From assembly GCA_025024175.1 (NCBI GenBank), contig QCXZ01000053.1:13640001-13704000 (forward strand): 64,000 bases of DNA, written 5' to 3'. This DNA is from Rhyzopertha dominica (taxonomy: Eukaryota; Arthropoda; Insecta; Coleoptera; Bostrichidae). Both the position numbers and the translations under genes were made by a program. Below are positions 45,306-55,799 of this stretch, one piece after another. The notes beneath the pieces were generated by a model. It searched no databases, was not told where the DNA came from, and worked only from the letters and a program-made list of their open reading frames with translations. The number at the start of each line of letters is the position of its first letter. Position 1 is the stretch's first letter.

Positions 45306-45513
45306 GTAACGGGGTGTGTTTCTTATATGNGGCTGTAGTAGTTTGGTGAGGTGTGTTGCTGCTTGGTACGTTCGAGATCCAATCGCACTGACGATTGGTC
45401 GTAACGGAACGCCATTCTTGTGGAGCTTGTCTACAGGAAACTCGACCGAGACACAACAACCGCTATTCTGCGCCAAACAAACACACTTGTAAAAGCAGCC
45501 TTCGATGATGGGA

Positions 45514-45905
45514 TCTACAGTGTTTTTCATCTATAAAAGTGACAGGGCGTCATCAGTGACGTCATAGCGCAGTAGCTCTATTTTCGAACAAGTTCAGCTG
45601 TTGGAACAATTATCCCATAGGCGTCGAAACCGGTTTACTAGATTAGCGGTAAAGCCGCCAAGAAGGGTGGAAAGGTGCAACAAAAAGAAGAAACGCCGAA
45701 GGAAGGAGAGCTACGCCATTCGCATTTACAAGGAGCTGAAGCAGGTCCACCCCAACACCAATATCTTCTGCAATATAATATCCAGAAAATATTTTCGACA
45801 CGCCACTGGTATCGCGATGAATGCATAAGCAACCAGACTCGCCGCGCATATAACGTTACCACTTGATGACGTCGCTGTCACTTTCTCCCGTGAAAAACAC
45901 TGTAC
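45514..45905. repeat. inverted-repeat element carrying histone H2B sequence
   Basis: The left edge TACAGTGTTTTTCA (45514-45527) is repeated exactly inverted at the right edge (TGAAAAACACTGTA, to about 45905). The similarity continues inward with AGTGACAG and a GTCATCA/GACGTCATC block, about 55 bp in all. If the outer TA on each side is the target duplication, the termini are CAGTGTTTTTCA, compatible with a mariner/pogo-type non-autonomous element. The interior is mostly histone H2B-derived sequence. The flanks on both sides are Penelope sequence in opposite orientations, so an alternative is a head-to-head junction of two Penelope copies. Confidence 0.6.
45641..45885 (+). pseudogene. histone H2B pseudogene fragment
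   Basis: Plus strand. SGKAAKKGGKVQ (from about 45645) matches the N-terminal tail of insect H2B. After a frameshift, KKKKRRRKESYAIRIYKEL then KQVHPNTNI matches the start of the histone fold (KESY.IYIYKVLKQVHPDTGIS). Further on, ENIFDTPL and, in another frame, ATRLAAH align with NDIFERIA and ASRLAHY, with about ten residues lost between. The C-terminal helix is missing. Upstream there is TATAAAAG at about 45533, which would fit a histone promoter, so a genomic rather than mRNA origin is possible. It encodes no functional histone. Confidence 0.75.
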
Positions 45906-46320
45906 AAGACGTTGCAGAAATCAGAGGCATTCCCTCCTCGCCTGTTTGGTCTTCCAATTCACTTCGCCTAGACAAGGATTCTTGATACTGCCAAACACTA
46001 CTGCGCTCGCCCACAACGTGAAGCTATAGCGATCTACAAACACCAACCGGTTTTGCGGAAAAAACCAGATGGGTACCGACACGTGATCAGCCGCGGGTTC
46101 CTCACTCAGGGACAACTACGTAAGTGGACAACGGCGGACGCGGGACGTAGTCCAGCGGTGGACGCCCGAGAGTCAGTTTGTGTTCGCTTGGAGACAGTTA
46201 CGTCAACGATGAACTTGGATCTGAGGATGCACAGCACATCAGTGGGCGAAACGTCAGCTAAGACCATATCGCCACGACAAACTAACCCGGAAGTATCTAC
46301 CAGTACCATATAAATTCCTT
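45906..46320 (+). mobile_element. Penelope-like deletion derivative with 3' end
   Basis: Plus strand. FPPRLFGLP, the RT entry block, is joined directly to IHFA.TRILDTAKHYCARPQR then EAIAIYKHQ, the end of the GIY-YIG domain. About 500 residues between them are missing. From 45955 to 46310 the DNA is clearly homologous (inverted) to 42600-42394 and 41430-41300, for example TCTACAAACACCAA, GAGAGTCAGT.TGTGTTC, ACGATGAAC and GGAAGTATCT. It ends with a hammerhead-like motif and AT-rich sequence. Confidence 0.8.
46214..46262 (+). ncRNA. Penelope-end hammerhead-like ribozyme motif
   Basis: CTGAGGA (46221-46227) matches the hammerhead box CUGANGA exactly. A stem II candidate follows (GCAC..GTGGGC), then GAA and ACGTC (to 46255), where ACGU can form only a minimal two-pair stem III. 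CTTGGAT before the core pairs with AGCTAAG after the cleavage C at six of seven positions as stem I. Penelope-like elements are known to carry such minimal hammerheads near their ends. Confidence 0.6.
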
Positions 46321-46434
46321 GTATTAAGTTTTTTCGATTAAAATTTGGTCAGAATTTATCATGAAGCTGTGCCTCACTGGTCTCATCTAAGCAGCCGCCA
46401 CTAATACACAAGACATATAGGTGTGTAGTAAAAA

Positions 46435-48768
46435 TAGTGCTTCTGACGAGACCGAGACCGTGATTAAAGTACCCGAGACCCTGAGACCCATACGAGACCG
46501 AGACTGAACACATACGAGACTTCGAGAGTCTCGTCTTTTTACACAAATATATGTATAAAAAGGTGGGATTAAATTGTTTACCTAGTGACGATGATTTCAA
46601 ACTTGACACTTTTAAATATAAATAACACAATTATCATATTCTTACCCATTATTTTAGTTCACTAAATTAGCACAATATAATTTAATTAATTACCTAATTC
46701 TATTACTTACATAATTTTAGTAGTGTTTTAATTCAAGTAGTAATAAAATAGTAAGCGGTAAAGTTCTGCAGGTTATCTACCTAGTAAGTTTTTATCTAAA
46801 AGATTTTACATGTTTACAGGAACAGTAAACTACTACTCAAGTACAAGTACTAGGGCTATGAAAAAGCAAATTTTCAGAAAGGGTTTAAAAGCATATTATA
46901 AAATATTACCTGCACATCTATGCAATATCCTCAAAAACAGCGAAAATATTTACCGTATAACTACATATTGTGCCAAAATTCACGCAACACTAAAAGCCTT
47001 TGCAAGGATAAGAATCAGGCCAGAAATGTATCTTTTGTCACATCACTTAATTAACGTTTCTCATTTTATAATTTATGAATTCTAATTTTACAATATCCGG
47101 ACTTGCAAATGCAGGTTGCAACATGTACTTTGAGGTTAGATTTCGTTTCGGGGTTGTCATATTTACATTCTGTTAGTTTATCTATTGGCCACCGACTTCA
47201 GCGACGAATTAAACTTATCAACAATTGATATCAACAGAAATTTTAATTCAACAAAGGTAATAATTTGCAGGACAGGCGATGCTTTCTGTTTAAATATCTT
47301 TCATTTATATGTTTGATGAATAAAAATGTTACTTGAATAAAAATGATATAAATAATTATTAATATGTTTGTTTAGAAATGTAAGCACAACGCTTTTATCA
47401 AACAAACAAAATTATTCATTAAATATTTTTATTCCGTTTAGTTTGCTGAACGAACAGAAATTGTTTGATGTAAATTCAAAAAGCATTAAATCAATGTTTA
47501 AAATTGTTAGTTTTTGAAATGTTACATGAAAAGATTTTTTAATAAATGCTATATCGGTGTTCGATAGCGCACAGTAGCGTGGCAAATAGCATCAATGTAT
47601 CATAGTGTTTATAATATGTAGCACGAATAGTTTTCAACCGCAATCTCTATCAGAATATTGACAATAACTAAATACAAGTAAATCANCCGTCAATTGGTTT
47701 AATNTTTTTGCNTTGTACAATTTATGTTTGTAAATCGTAGTAAAAGTTATATGAGAAGACGTGATAAAATAATCATGTTTGTGTAGGTAAGTACCTATAT
47801 AAGAATAGTGCTACACAACATTTTTTTAAAACATATTTTTCTACGATTCTTATAAAACTTTGGTTTCTATATTCGGCGATGTAAGAAAGCATTTTGCAAG
47901 AAATAAACCAGAAAAGACAAACGTAAAATGTAAGAATTAATATCAGTTTCTTCTAAATAATTATAATTGTATGATGGAAGTAGGTAACTAAATTTTGATT
48001 TCAGCTACAGCGCACTTGGTTTTAATTGCACAAAAAGCATTGCTAGATTCAATCTAATATTTTGGCCTGACAAATAATTAAAAAAATACAATAATACAGT
48101 CAAATCAATTACTATAATTACTACGAAATCAATAAGCCATCTTGCGTGGGTACATAAATACTATGAAGGCTATAGCGTAATACATTAATTTGTATGCATT
48201 TTGTTGTCAATTATGACCAAGTGGGATGGAGCGGATAACAAAATTTAGTTACTTGCATGATCAACTTGATACCATTATTTATAATTAAATCTCATAAATT
48301 AATTAATATATACAAAAGCATATACTTTTTAAATCACTGTATGTAAAAATATTATAAGAATCTGATAAATAATGGTCATTTTGACATATTTATGCCAACA
48401 CAAATATATTTATCGCATATAATTTTAGTACGGCTTACAAATGTATTTGGTGTGCTGCAGTTATGTTAAAAGAAAAAGTTACAGAGTACAAATACCGAAA
48501 TACCAAGCTTAATCGCCCGTAACCACCACCGTGTAACTGTAGAAGATATATCTCAAGATATTTACGATTCATTTTAGTTGTAAATATTTCTAATATCGCA
48601 TTTGATGACATTCTTGTAAAAGGAATATATCGGGATTTTAAAAATATTAGGATTACCACCACTTATCAGCAACCCCAGACTCTCTTCACGAGACCGAGAC
48701 TAAGTAGACCGAGACCGAGACCGAGACCACGCAAGTCTCGGTCTTGTAGCACCGAGACCGAATCACTA
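46435..48768. mobile_element. hAT element (2.33 kb) with 8-bp target duplication
   Basis: AGTAAAAA occurs directly outside both ends (46427-46434 and 48769-48776). The termini are TAGTGCTTC (left) and, inverted, TAGTGATTC (right). Just inside each end lie arrays of GAGACCGAGACC, which also form hairpins with GTCTCGGTC, typical hAT subterminal repeats. The 2.1-kb interior is AT-rich. A 91-codon frame at 46810-47085 shows no transposase motif that I can defend, so the copy is probably non-autonomous or fully decayed. Confidence 0.85.
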
Positions 48769-48776
48769 AGTAAAAA

Positions 48777-51164
48777 TTTTAATACTAGTCATAAAAATGA
48801 AACCTTCATTTAATTCGAGTCAACAAGAAAAATTAAAGTAAGTTATGAACAATTAGCTTATCGCTAAATGTAGGGCAAAAAATAAATTCCATCGCAATAA
48901 TAATTATTATTACTAAGGTTTATTAAGTATTTATATAGGAAACTTGTTATTCTTGGATAAGGTATGACATACTCCAATTTGTAAACGTATGGATTTATAA
49001 GTNCTATTTTCGTGCATTACAGTACCGCCGCTCATTACCAAAAACGCAGCTATATTTATTATTTAATCCCAAATTCAATAGATACACATACTCTCAATTT
49101 AGCCCTGACTAAAACCAGCAACCCCTGAGACCTAGAGTCGAAATTTGTGCCGCATTATTCTTTTAATTATCGCTCCACCGTCTGCCCGCANACAAACCTG
49201 ATTTGTTTTTATTTCCGGGACACGGTCCCTTCCCTACCGACCTCGATTCCCCGGGCGCTCTGGTAATTAATTTCAACTATTTCGACTCGTTTTCCGTTGT
49301 TCTTTCTGGCTCGCTTGTTTGTCCTCTGGCACAATGGACGCCGGGGCGGACGAAGTATTGGATGGAGCCGGCGTCGCGAAACTACTACCGTAACTGCTTA
49401 GGGGAAAATTAAAGTAACGGCTACTTCCTCAAGACGAATCGGGGTGCGCTCGAATGCGACTAGTTTGTTTTCAGTTTTAATGAAAGCAAGGAAGGATTTT
49501 AAATTAAACCTCGCAACGTATAAGGTATTACTGGAGAAAAGAAAGGCACTGTAGAAAGACATGTACTTTGTGAAATTTATTCTTATAAGCTGTAAAACAT
49601 TTCTAAACAATTACTAATAAATTGTTTAAGTGTGCTTTGCTTCATAGTTTTATTGCCTATGTTGTTGACGGTTTCGACCTAACGGTCATTTGTAAATAAA
49701 GTAACAAAATATTAAATAAACTTGGAAATTAACCGTGCTAGAATCTTGCGGTAACAAATATGGCCAAGCAGAATTCGTTTAAAATATGAAGTACGCAATT
49801 TTGCCACCAGGTGGAGCATTTAATTATCACATATCAACAAATCGTTTCCGTCGCCCCGTTGCAATACAATATTGGTTTAAAATAAATTCATTATAATCTA
49901 TTTTACTTCTTAACAGATTTTGTATATACCTTTTTTTGCAGTTGCTATGACAACGATAGGAAGAAGGATAGAAATACTAAATCTTTAAAATGGTGTGACT
50001 CAAGTACGGTTTCAGCGAATTCACTGAATGGTGGCTAGTTTTAAAGTGAGTTCGTGAGTTTTCTTGCGTGTGTCTATTTTTTAGTACTGTACTTACTCAA
50101 AGTAGCTGGCGATTATTATTAATTGGCTCTTACATATAGGTACTTTTTTGTCATTTGTGTCTTATATCCTATATTACACACTGTGTCTATTAATATCACA
50201 TTTGCTTACCATCCCTCCCTAGACAGATAACACGCTCGTCATTATCAGAGTTGACTTATTTTTTTTATTAAGTACTGATATCGGCGAACTTTAAGATATA
50301 AGGAAGAACTTGACTAACGATTGGTAGCAGTTGTCTTCGTTTACTTGCAATATCTAAATCATAGCCTGTCGTTCAATTTTAAACGTAAAAATATTAAACC
50401 TTCTTCAAAAGCTGTTAATACTCAAGGAAAGCAAGTTACTATTAAATAAAGTTGCAAAATATAAAAAAATTCACATATTGCTTAGCTGTAAATAAATTGT
50501 TAATCAGCAGGATGTATTCAAAATTTCCTCCTGATCAAACTGCAATACTGTAAAATTTATTTTCCTCAAGAGTAATATAAATGGTTATTTAAAAGTAAAT
50601 GTATACGAAATTGGAAAATAGCTGATCATTTAAATACCGATAAACTACAAAATCGAAAAAGGTATTCACTTCTAGATTCGAGATATATACTGTTAGATTA
50701 ACTAATTATCATAAACAATAGAGAAATCTATAGGGACGAATTTAATTTTTTACATGACATTTTCTTAAATAGCAGGCACAAGTGTCAAACGCTTTAAAAT
50801 CAGCCATCGTTTGTTAAATATGGTTTTCGCAAACTGAAGTTATTCCACTGTAAAAGTATAGAAATTATGTCCCTGCTGATGGCGTTGCCATGGCAATTAG
50901 ACAAAAAGTGTTTAAACAAAAATTAGTAAACAAGTAAATACAGATTCTAATGGGCGTATATTAGGCCGATGTTGTGATTAGATTTTTCTGATATTATCGA
51001 TTTTCTGCTAGCTTATATCAAAGCCCCCCTAGCCGCTAGGTTATGTACTTCATGATATCTTTAATAAAATATGTGTGGCCGCACTTGTTTAATTTTTTTA
51101 TATATTATTTATATTCAACAGCAGAGCTGTTATAGCTGTTGAATAGTCGCACCTATCAGATTTG
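48777..51164. other. intergenic or intronic sequence, no gene recognised
   Basis: AT-rich except for about 49150-49440, where the sequence is GC-balanced (for example GGACGCCGGGGCGGACGAAG). Its 69-codon plus-strand frame has no recognised domain. The patch may be a conserved regulatory element or an exon of unknown function. I see no convincing splice sites. Confidence 0.35.
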
Positions 51165-51198
<34 letters not shown>

Positions 51199-51199
51199 T
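51165..51199. repeat. (CT)n microsatellite
   Basis: A run of CT dinucleotides of about 35 bp, broken once by a TTT. Confidence 0.9.
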
Positions 51200-51284
51200 C
51201 GGGACGGGTTCCTACGTTGGTCTTATCTTATCTGCTGCATCGAACTATTTGTAATCTGGAAACCGGTCATGCGTAACTGGACGA

Positions 51285-51430
51285 GTATAAATACCCGAGC
51301 GGACTAGGACACTTCAGTTTCAGAGCTACTTTTGAGGAAGACACTGACATGAGTGTCGAAATGTCAAGGTCAAATAACCAACGTGGGAACCAGCTCGGAA
51401 AACAACATGTCAGAATCTAGGATATCTAGC
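51285..51430 (+). mobile_element. Penelope-like 3' end fragment
   Basis: GCGGACTAGGACACTTCAGT, GACACTGACAT.AGTGTCGAAA and GTCAAGGTCAAATAA.CAACG match the reverse complement of 17811-17945, the tail of the Penelope copy at 17.8-18.8 kb. The motif is a six-pair hairpin (GACACT/AGTGTC) followed by GAAA. The hammerhead box is TTGAGGA here and CTAAGGA in the other copy, so both have lost the consensus. No coding sequence remains. Confidence 0.8.
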
Positions 51431-51889
51431 TAAAGAGATGTTTTGGAGCAATACCGGAACGTTATAAAAGAAGAGGGCGTAAAGAAGACCATACTCAATA
51501 TAAACTAGGAAGGAAGGTGGGCACGACTACTTTGCACCAGAAATGTTAAACCGACTGAAACGAGGAGGAANAAATACACAAAAAAGGAGATAAAGACGAA
51601 AGGAGCGATTAAGCAAGATATATTAACAGAAGAGCTGGAAACTGCATGAAGCCCAAGGCGGATTTAGAGGAGTAAAGTGCGCAGAATCATATATTTACGA
51701 TTAAACAAGTGATGGTAAAGTAAATGGCGTGTAAAAATTTAAAGAAAAGAAGTGTAATAGCAAACTGAAAACTAGCATAGAGAGTCTGTACATGATACTA
51801 AAAATTTCACACTTTAGGAACTACATTTATAGGCCTATGCGAGATAAAGTTGAATAAATTTTAGGCAATAGACTTAGAAGTAGGTACAT

Positions 51890-52080
51890 TGCCAAAGACA
51901 TGATAGAATTCTTGAGACGTGCTAAAGGGGCAACTAGAATGGACAAAATAAGAAATGACAAAGTGAAAGAAGAAATCGAACGACTGAGAAAGCACAAGAA
52001 ACGTTATGGGTTGGCAGTCTTAAAAAAAGGGGGAATATAATACTAGAAGAGACGGTGCAAGCAAGAAGGGCGACAATAAT
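51890..52080 (+). pseudogene. non-LTR element C-terminal fragment
   Basis: A plus-strand frame reads RMDKIRNDKVKEEIERLRKH then KKRYGLAVLKKGG, similar to the end of RTE/R4-type ORF2 proteins (R.DK.RNE.VR..L.........RL.W.GHL.R). Purine-rich decayed sequence precedes it from about 51450. No RT catalytic block is recognisable, so the assignment is weak. Confidence 0.35.
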
Positions 52081-52089
52081 ACGGGATAC

Positions 52090-53540
52090 ATGCAACGCGG
52101 GCGGCGTTGATTTCTGAATTCCTTGTGCCGCCTTTTTATAACTGCTGCCAAGCTACAATATGCACGGCGATCACTAAACATTGCAGATTAAGTTACAGTT
52201 ACAAAATTGATAGCTTTATTTTCTAACATAATTTACGGTTCTATTTTTCTTTCAAAGGTAAGAAATAAGAATACCTAAATATTGCTATAATAGGCTTGTG
52301 GTAACCGCTATAATCTATATTCTTGCACCGTGGAAGCTTTGTGTAGTGCAGCTAACGTTATTACCACTTAGTTTGTGAATTTTAGATCGTGGCAGGCTAA
52401 AAACATCTTTCAGTACAATTATTATTTAGCAGGCTTATTGTAGCCACAACCTCACAAATACGGTACATAACCTAAAAGTTATACGAACCGTGTCAGCTTT
52501 CTGCAACCTTGAAGTTGATTATTGCACAAAGCACTACAGAATTTGTTGAACATACAAACCCCCTCGCATTTTCCCATACTAAATAGGTATATCAAATAAT
52601 TCCAACAATCTACAGATGAAAAGTATGTATACGTCAAAGCAATTGTTGAGGCGGCAAACGGATTTAATCTATAAGTTCCATAAGCGCCCTGAACGCATAA
52701 ATCATTCATAGAAACCCTGTATTTTGATCCGTACACAAAAAGCTAGGTACTTTGTAATAGAAAATATAAATTTGAAATCTGTGTCACAGTTTTTCTTTTA
52801 TCTCTGTATATGAAATTTGCAGACCTCTAGTTATGAACAAACCGCCCCCTCCATCGCCACTCGTTCTTGTATCGACTCTGGTCCGTAATCGTGTTAGACC
52901 GAGCAATTCCGTCCTCGGCTCGCTAATTTACTTAGGGAGCGCTTTGAGCACCAAGGATACGCCGGAGGCCGAACGTGACGTCACGGCGGTCAGCCTGGAC
53001 AACCGTGAAGGATATTGTGTGGAGAAGGGCTGAAAGCGATCGCGGTTGTGTCCAGAAAGCGCCCTCGAGTTCCCGTGAGGCCAAACGACGCTTTACCGGT
53101 CGAGAAGTTAGTGTATACTTCAGATTGACTGACGATGATCGACATGGGGTCGGCCACTTAAGGGAGCAAATATGCGAGGGGTTTGGAATCCTTAGGGGAA
53201 TGAGTAATCTGCAGCAAAATGTACGTTAATTCTTTTTGTCACTAATAATAAGTATCAAAAAGCAAGTAATCGCGCCTATAAAAATCCATCTCATAATAAC
53301 ATCTTCTTTATCAAATAAAAGTAATAAATACATAAGTTCAACTAAAAAAATTCAATTAAGATATGTTTCTATTTCATGCTGATTTGATTTTATTAAAACT
53401 CGTTCATGTAGATTATGTCAAATGCCAAAAGTCGAGGTGGCCTGCTGTCAAGATGAGTTTAAGCGCATGCCAACTGGACAGTTCAAATAATAAAATTTTA
53501 TTATCATTTTGACTTATATTATTTTTCATCTTTTAACTGC
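52090..53540. other. no gene recognised; one GC-richer patch
   Basis: At about 52835-53220 the composition is clearly richer in GC, with CpG sites and two overlapping plus-strand frames. Neither matches a family that I know (one reads SAKEAKRRF-like residues by chance). It may be a decayed retrotransposon (phrases such as IYLGSAL resemble the IKYLGS block of non-LTR RT) or conserved non-coding DNA. Confidence 0.3.
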
Positions 53541-53763
53541 ATACAGTAAAACCTCTATTTTGGGCCACCTCTTAAAAGCAGAAACCCTAGAAACGGACAC
53601 TATAAATTCCTGATTCCAGGTATGTGGGACAACCCATTGCATTTACCCTCCGCCATAAAGCGGTCACGGCCATTAAAGCTGGCATTTCTTTGAAGAATGT
53701 ACCTGTGTACACCCCTTTATTACCGGCCACGTTTAATATAAATATTCCATGGGGTAAAATATT

Positions 53764-54211
53764 TTGTTTAGGTTGGAGTTTAGTTTCTGCTTAACTGCTC
53801 CGGGTGAATGTTCTTATCGTATAGACAAAATTGATATTATTGTGAAGACTGAAAAGTGCCACATAAGTGCGAGAAAACTGTCTGAAAAGTATAGTGTTGG
53901 AAGGACCCAAGTCAATGACAAAAATAAACGCGAATTAATGAAGCTTTTTGAAGAGGGTTGTAATCTAGAACAGAAAAGAAAATTCCCTAAAACGGAAGGA
54001 TTAGTTATAGAAGACGTTGTTTACAATTATATATTATATATATATATATCTCTGGACCTATAATAAAAGAAAAAGCCTTAAAAGTAGCCGCAAGTTTAAA
54101 AATTGAACATTTTAAAGCTTGTAATGGACGGCTAGAAAAATTTTGCCAACATCACATCACTTTTAAAACAATTTGTGGTGAATCGGACGAAGTTGACATT
54201 GACAGTGTTGA
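53764..54211 (+). pseudogene. pogo/Tigger transposase, CENP-B-like DNA-binding part
   Basis: DKIDIIVKTEKCHISARKLS then EKYSVGRTQVND is the first helix-turn-helix (psq/CENP-B N type). In the next frame (from about 54060) GPIIKEKALKVAASLKIEHF, CNGRLEKFC and TFKTICGESDEVDIDSVED are the second CENP-B-type domain. The usual SNGWLEKF has W changed to R. A frameshift near 54055 (next to a TATATA run) separates the two. Coding stops where the palindrome begins. Confidence 0.85.
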
Positions 54212-55230
54212 GGATCCGCCACCTAAAACTCCCCAGGCTCGTATTTTCTTTATTTTTTTTTACGTACAACCTTAAGTTATACGTCAAATTATAGGTCTTT
54301 TTAAAATCTTTAAAAATAGCTTGGTGGGCGTCCAAAATTTTTTTTTGCAGATTATCATATTTTGTGTTGAAAGTTATTTTTTGTGAACATTTTGTAACCT
54401 TACCTCGTATAATAAATATTGCTACACAGTTGAATGCCGACTTTTGTCTTCTTTAATTTGTGTCATTACTATGTATGCGTAATTTTTACTCCTTAGTGAA
54501 AAGCAAGAATAACTAGTCGCCGCCATGTTCTTTAAATAGGGTTGTTCAGAATTTTTAAGTGTTAGTTTAGTAGCTTATTACGGTACAAATTGTGCCTACA
54601 TACCCATCGCTGCACACAAAACCTAAAAATTTTAAGTAACTTTTAAATAAATCAAGTACAAAGGTTCGTTCTAAAGAGAGAGAGGCTAGGAAATCAAACC
54701 CCGTGACGAGGCTAGTAGAAAACAAAACTAGCCTCATCGCAGGGTTTCACTTTCTAGCCTCTCTCTCTTTAGAACGAACTTTGTACTTGATTTATTTAAA
54801 AGTTACTCAAAATTTTGGGGTTTTGTGTGCAGCGTTGGGTATGTAGGCATAATTTGTACCATAATAAGCTACTAAACTAACATATAAAAAATTGTGAACG
54901 GCCCTATAACAGAACAAGGCGGCGACTAGTTTTTCTTGTTTTTCACTAAGAAGGAGTAAAAATTACGCATACATGGTAATGGCACAAATTCATGAAGACA
55001 AAAATCGGCATCCAACTATGAAGCAATATTTATTATACGGGGTAAGGTTAAAAAATATTTACAAAAATTAGCTTTATTTTCAAAATATCACAATATGCAA
55101 AAAAAATTTTGGAACCTCTATATGTTATTTTTAAAGAGTTCAAAAAGACCTACAATTTGACGTATAACATAAGGTTGTACCTGAAAAAACAAAGAAAATA
55201 CGAGCCTGGGGAGTTTTAGGTGGCGGACCC
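54212..55230. repeat. 1.02-kb palindrome inside the Tigger element
   Basis: Two arms of about 490 bp are inverted copies with scattered mismatches. The left arm starts GGATCCGCCACCTAAAACTC and the right arm ends with its complement (GAGTTTTAGGTGGCGGACCC). The centre near 54720 has CTAGTAGAAAACAAAACTAG, flanked by GAGAGAGGCTAG and CTAGCCTCTCTC. The arms contain no protein frame. It may be a foldback transposon inserted in the transposase, but no clear target duplication is seen at its edges. Confidence 0.85.
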
Positions 55231-55771
55231 TGTATATAATGCTGAAGAAACGGGACTGTTTTACCTTGCAATGCCTAATAAGACATTTGCGTTAAAAAGT
55301 GACGAATGTACCGTTAAGAAAAGTGNAAAACAACGACTCACAATTTTATTTTGCGTTAACATGGAAGGCGGAAAAGAAAACCCATTAATAATTGGGAAAA
55401 ACAAAAATCCGCGGTNCTTCAAAGGTGCTCACATAAGCAAACTTCGTTTGGAGTGGGAGTCAAATAAAAAAGCCTGGATGACGACAGAAATTATGACATC
55501 CTGGGTAAGGAAATTTGAAGGAAAAATTAAAAAAGGAAATAGAATTGTATTATTATTATTTGATAATGCCACGTCCAATCCAAAACTGCTGTTACAAAAT
55601 GTGAATATAGTGTTCCTGCCTCCTCATACAACTTCGCACTGCCAACCACTTGAACATGGCATTATCCATAGTAAAATCCATATAAAATATAGAAAACAGC
55701 TTATTAAAAGACTACTACGCTTCACTAATGGCAAAAACTCTTACGAAGACCAGGAAAAAGTATCAATCTAA
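55231..55771 (+). pseudogene. pogo/Tigger transposase, DDE catalytic part
   Basis: VYNAEETGLFYLAMPNKTF aligns with the first catalytic block, YNADETGLFY. Here the aspartate is glutamate. Then KQRLTILFCVNM, NPLIIGKNKNPR and KKAWMTTEIMTSWVRKFE. The second block RIVLLLFDNATSN keeps its Asp, and VFLPPHTTSHCQPLEHGII is the third block, where the usual Asp (QP[LM]DQG) is Glu. Two Ns and two altered catalytic residues indicate an inactive enzyme. About 35 residues between the DNA-binding part and this block are replaced by the palindrome. Confidence 0.9.
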
Positions 55772-55799
55772 CAAGTGCATTAATATGGATATCATCGGC

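Larger units (their letters stand above)
41300..45513 (-). mobile_element. Penelope-like element interrupted by two later insertions
   Basis: Minus strand, three separated pieces. Piece 1 (45306-45513): HKNGVPLRPIVSAIGSRTYQ and LTKLLQ.HIRNTPRY, the first RT blocks. Piece 2 (42394-43663): KDFNDFV, LVSFDVTSLFTKAPV, DRISELFPDN, YYQQLDGVTMGSPLNPVIAN then LFMEKL (RT core), linker GYSAREIKRAI, and a GIY-YIG remnant (LRKVYIGTTKTSAATRIKER). Piece 3 (about 41300-41430): the 3' end with a hammerhead-like motif. The usual RT YADD-type block is missing from the decayed part between the RT core and the linker. Between the pieces lie a hAT element (41431-42393) and a non-LTR element (43668-45305). Frameshifts make it non-functional. 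Confidence 0.88.

Noticed and set aside
52833..53229. Two overlapping GC-rich plus-strand frames
   Set aside because: The phrase IYLGSAL hints at a non-LTR RT block, but nothing else fits, so it is noted only as a patch.
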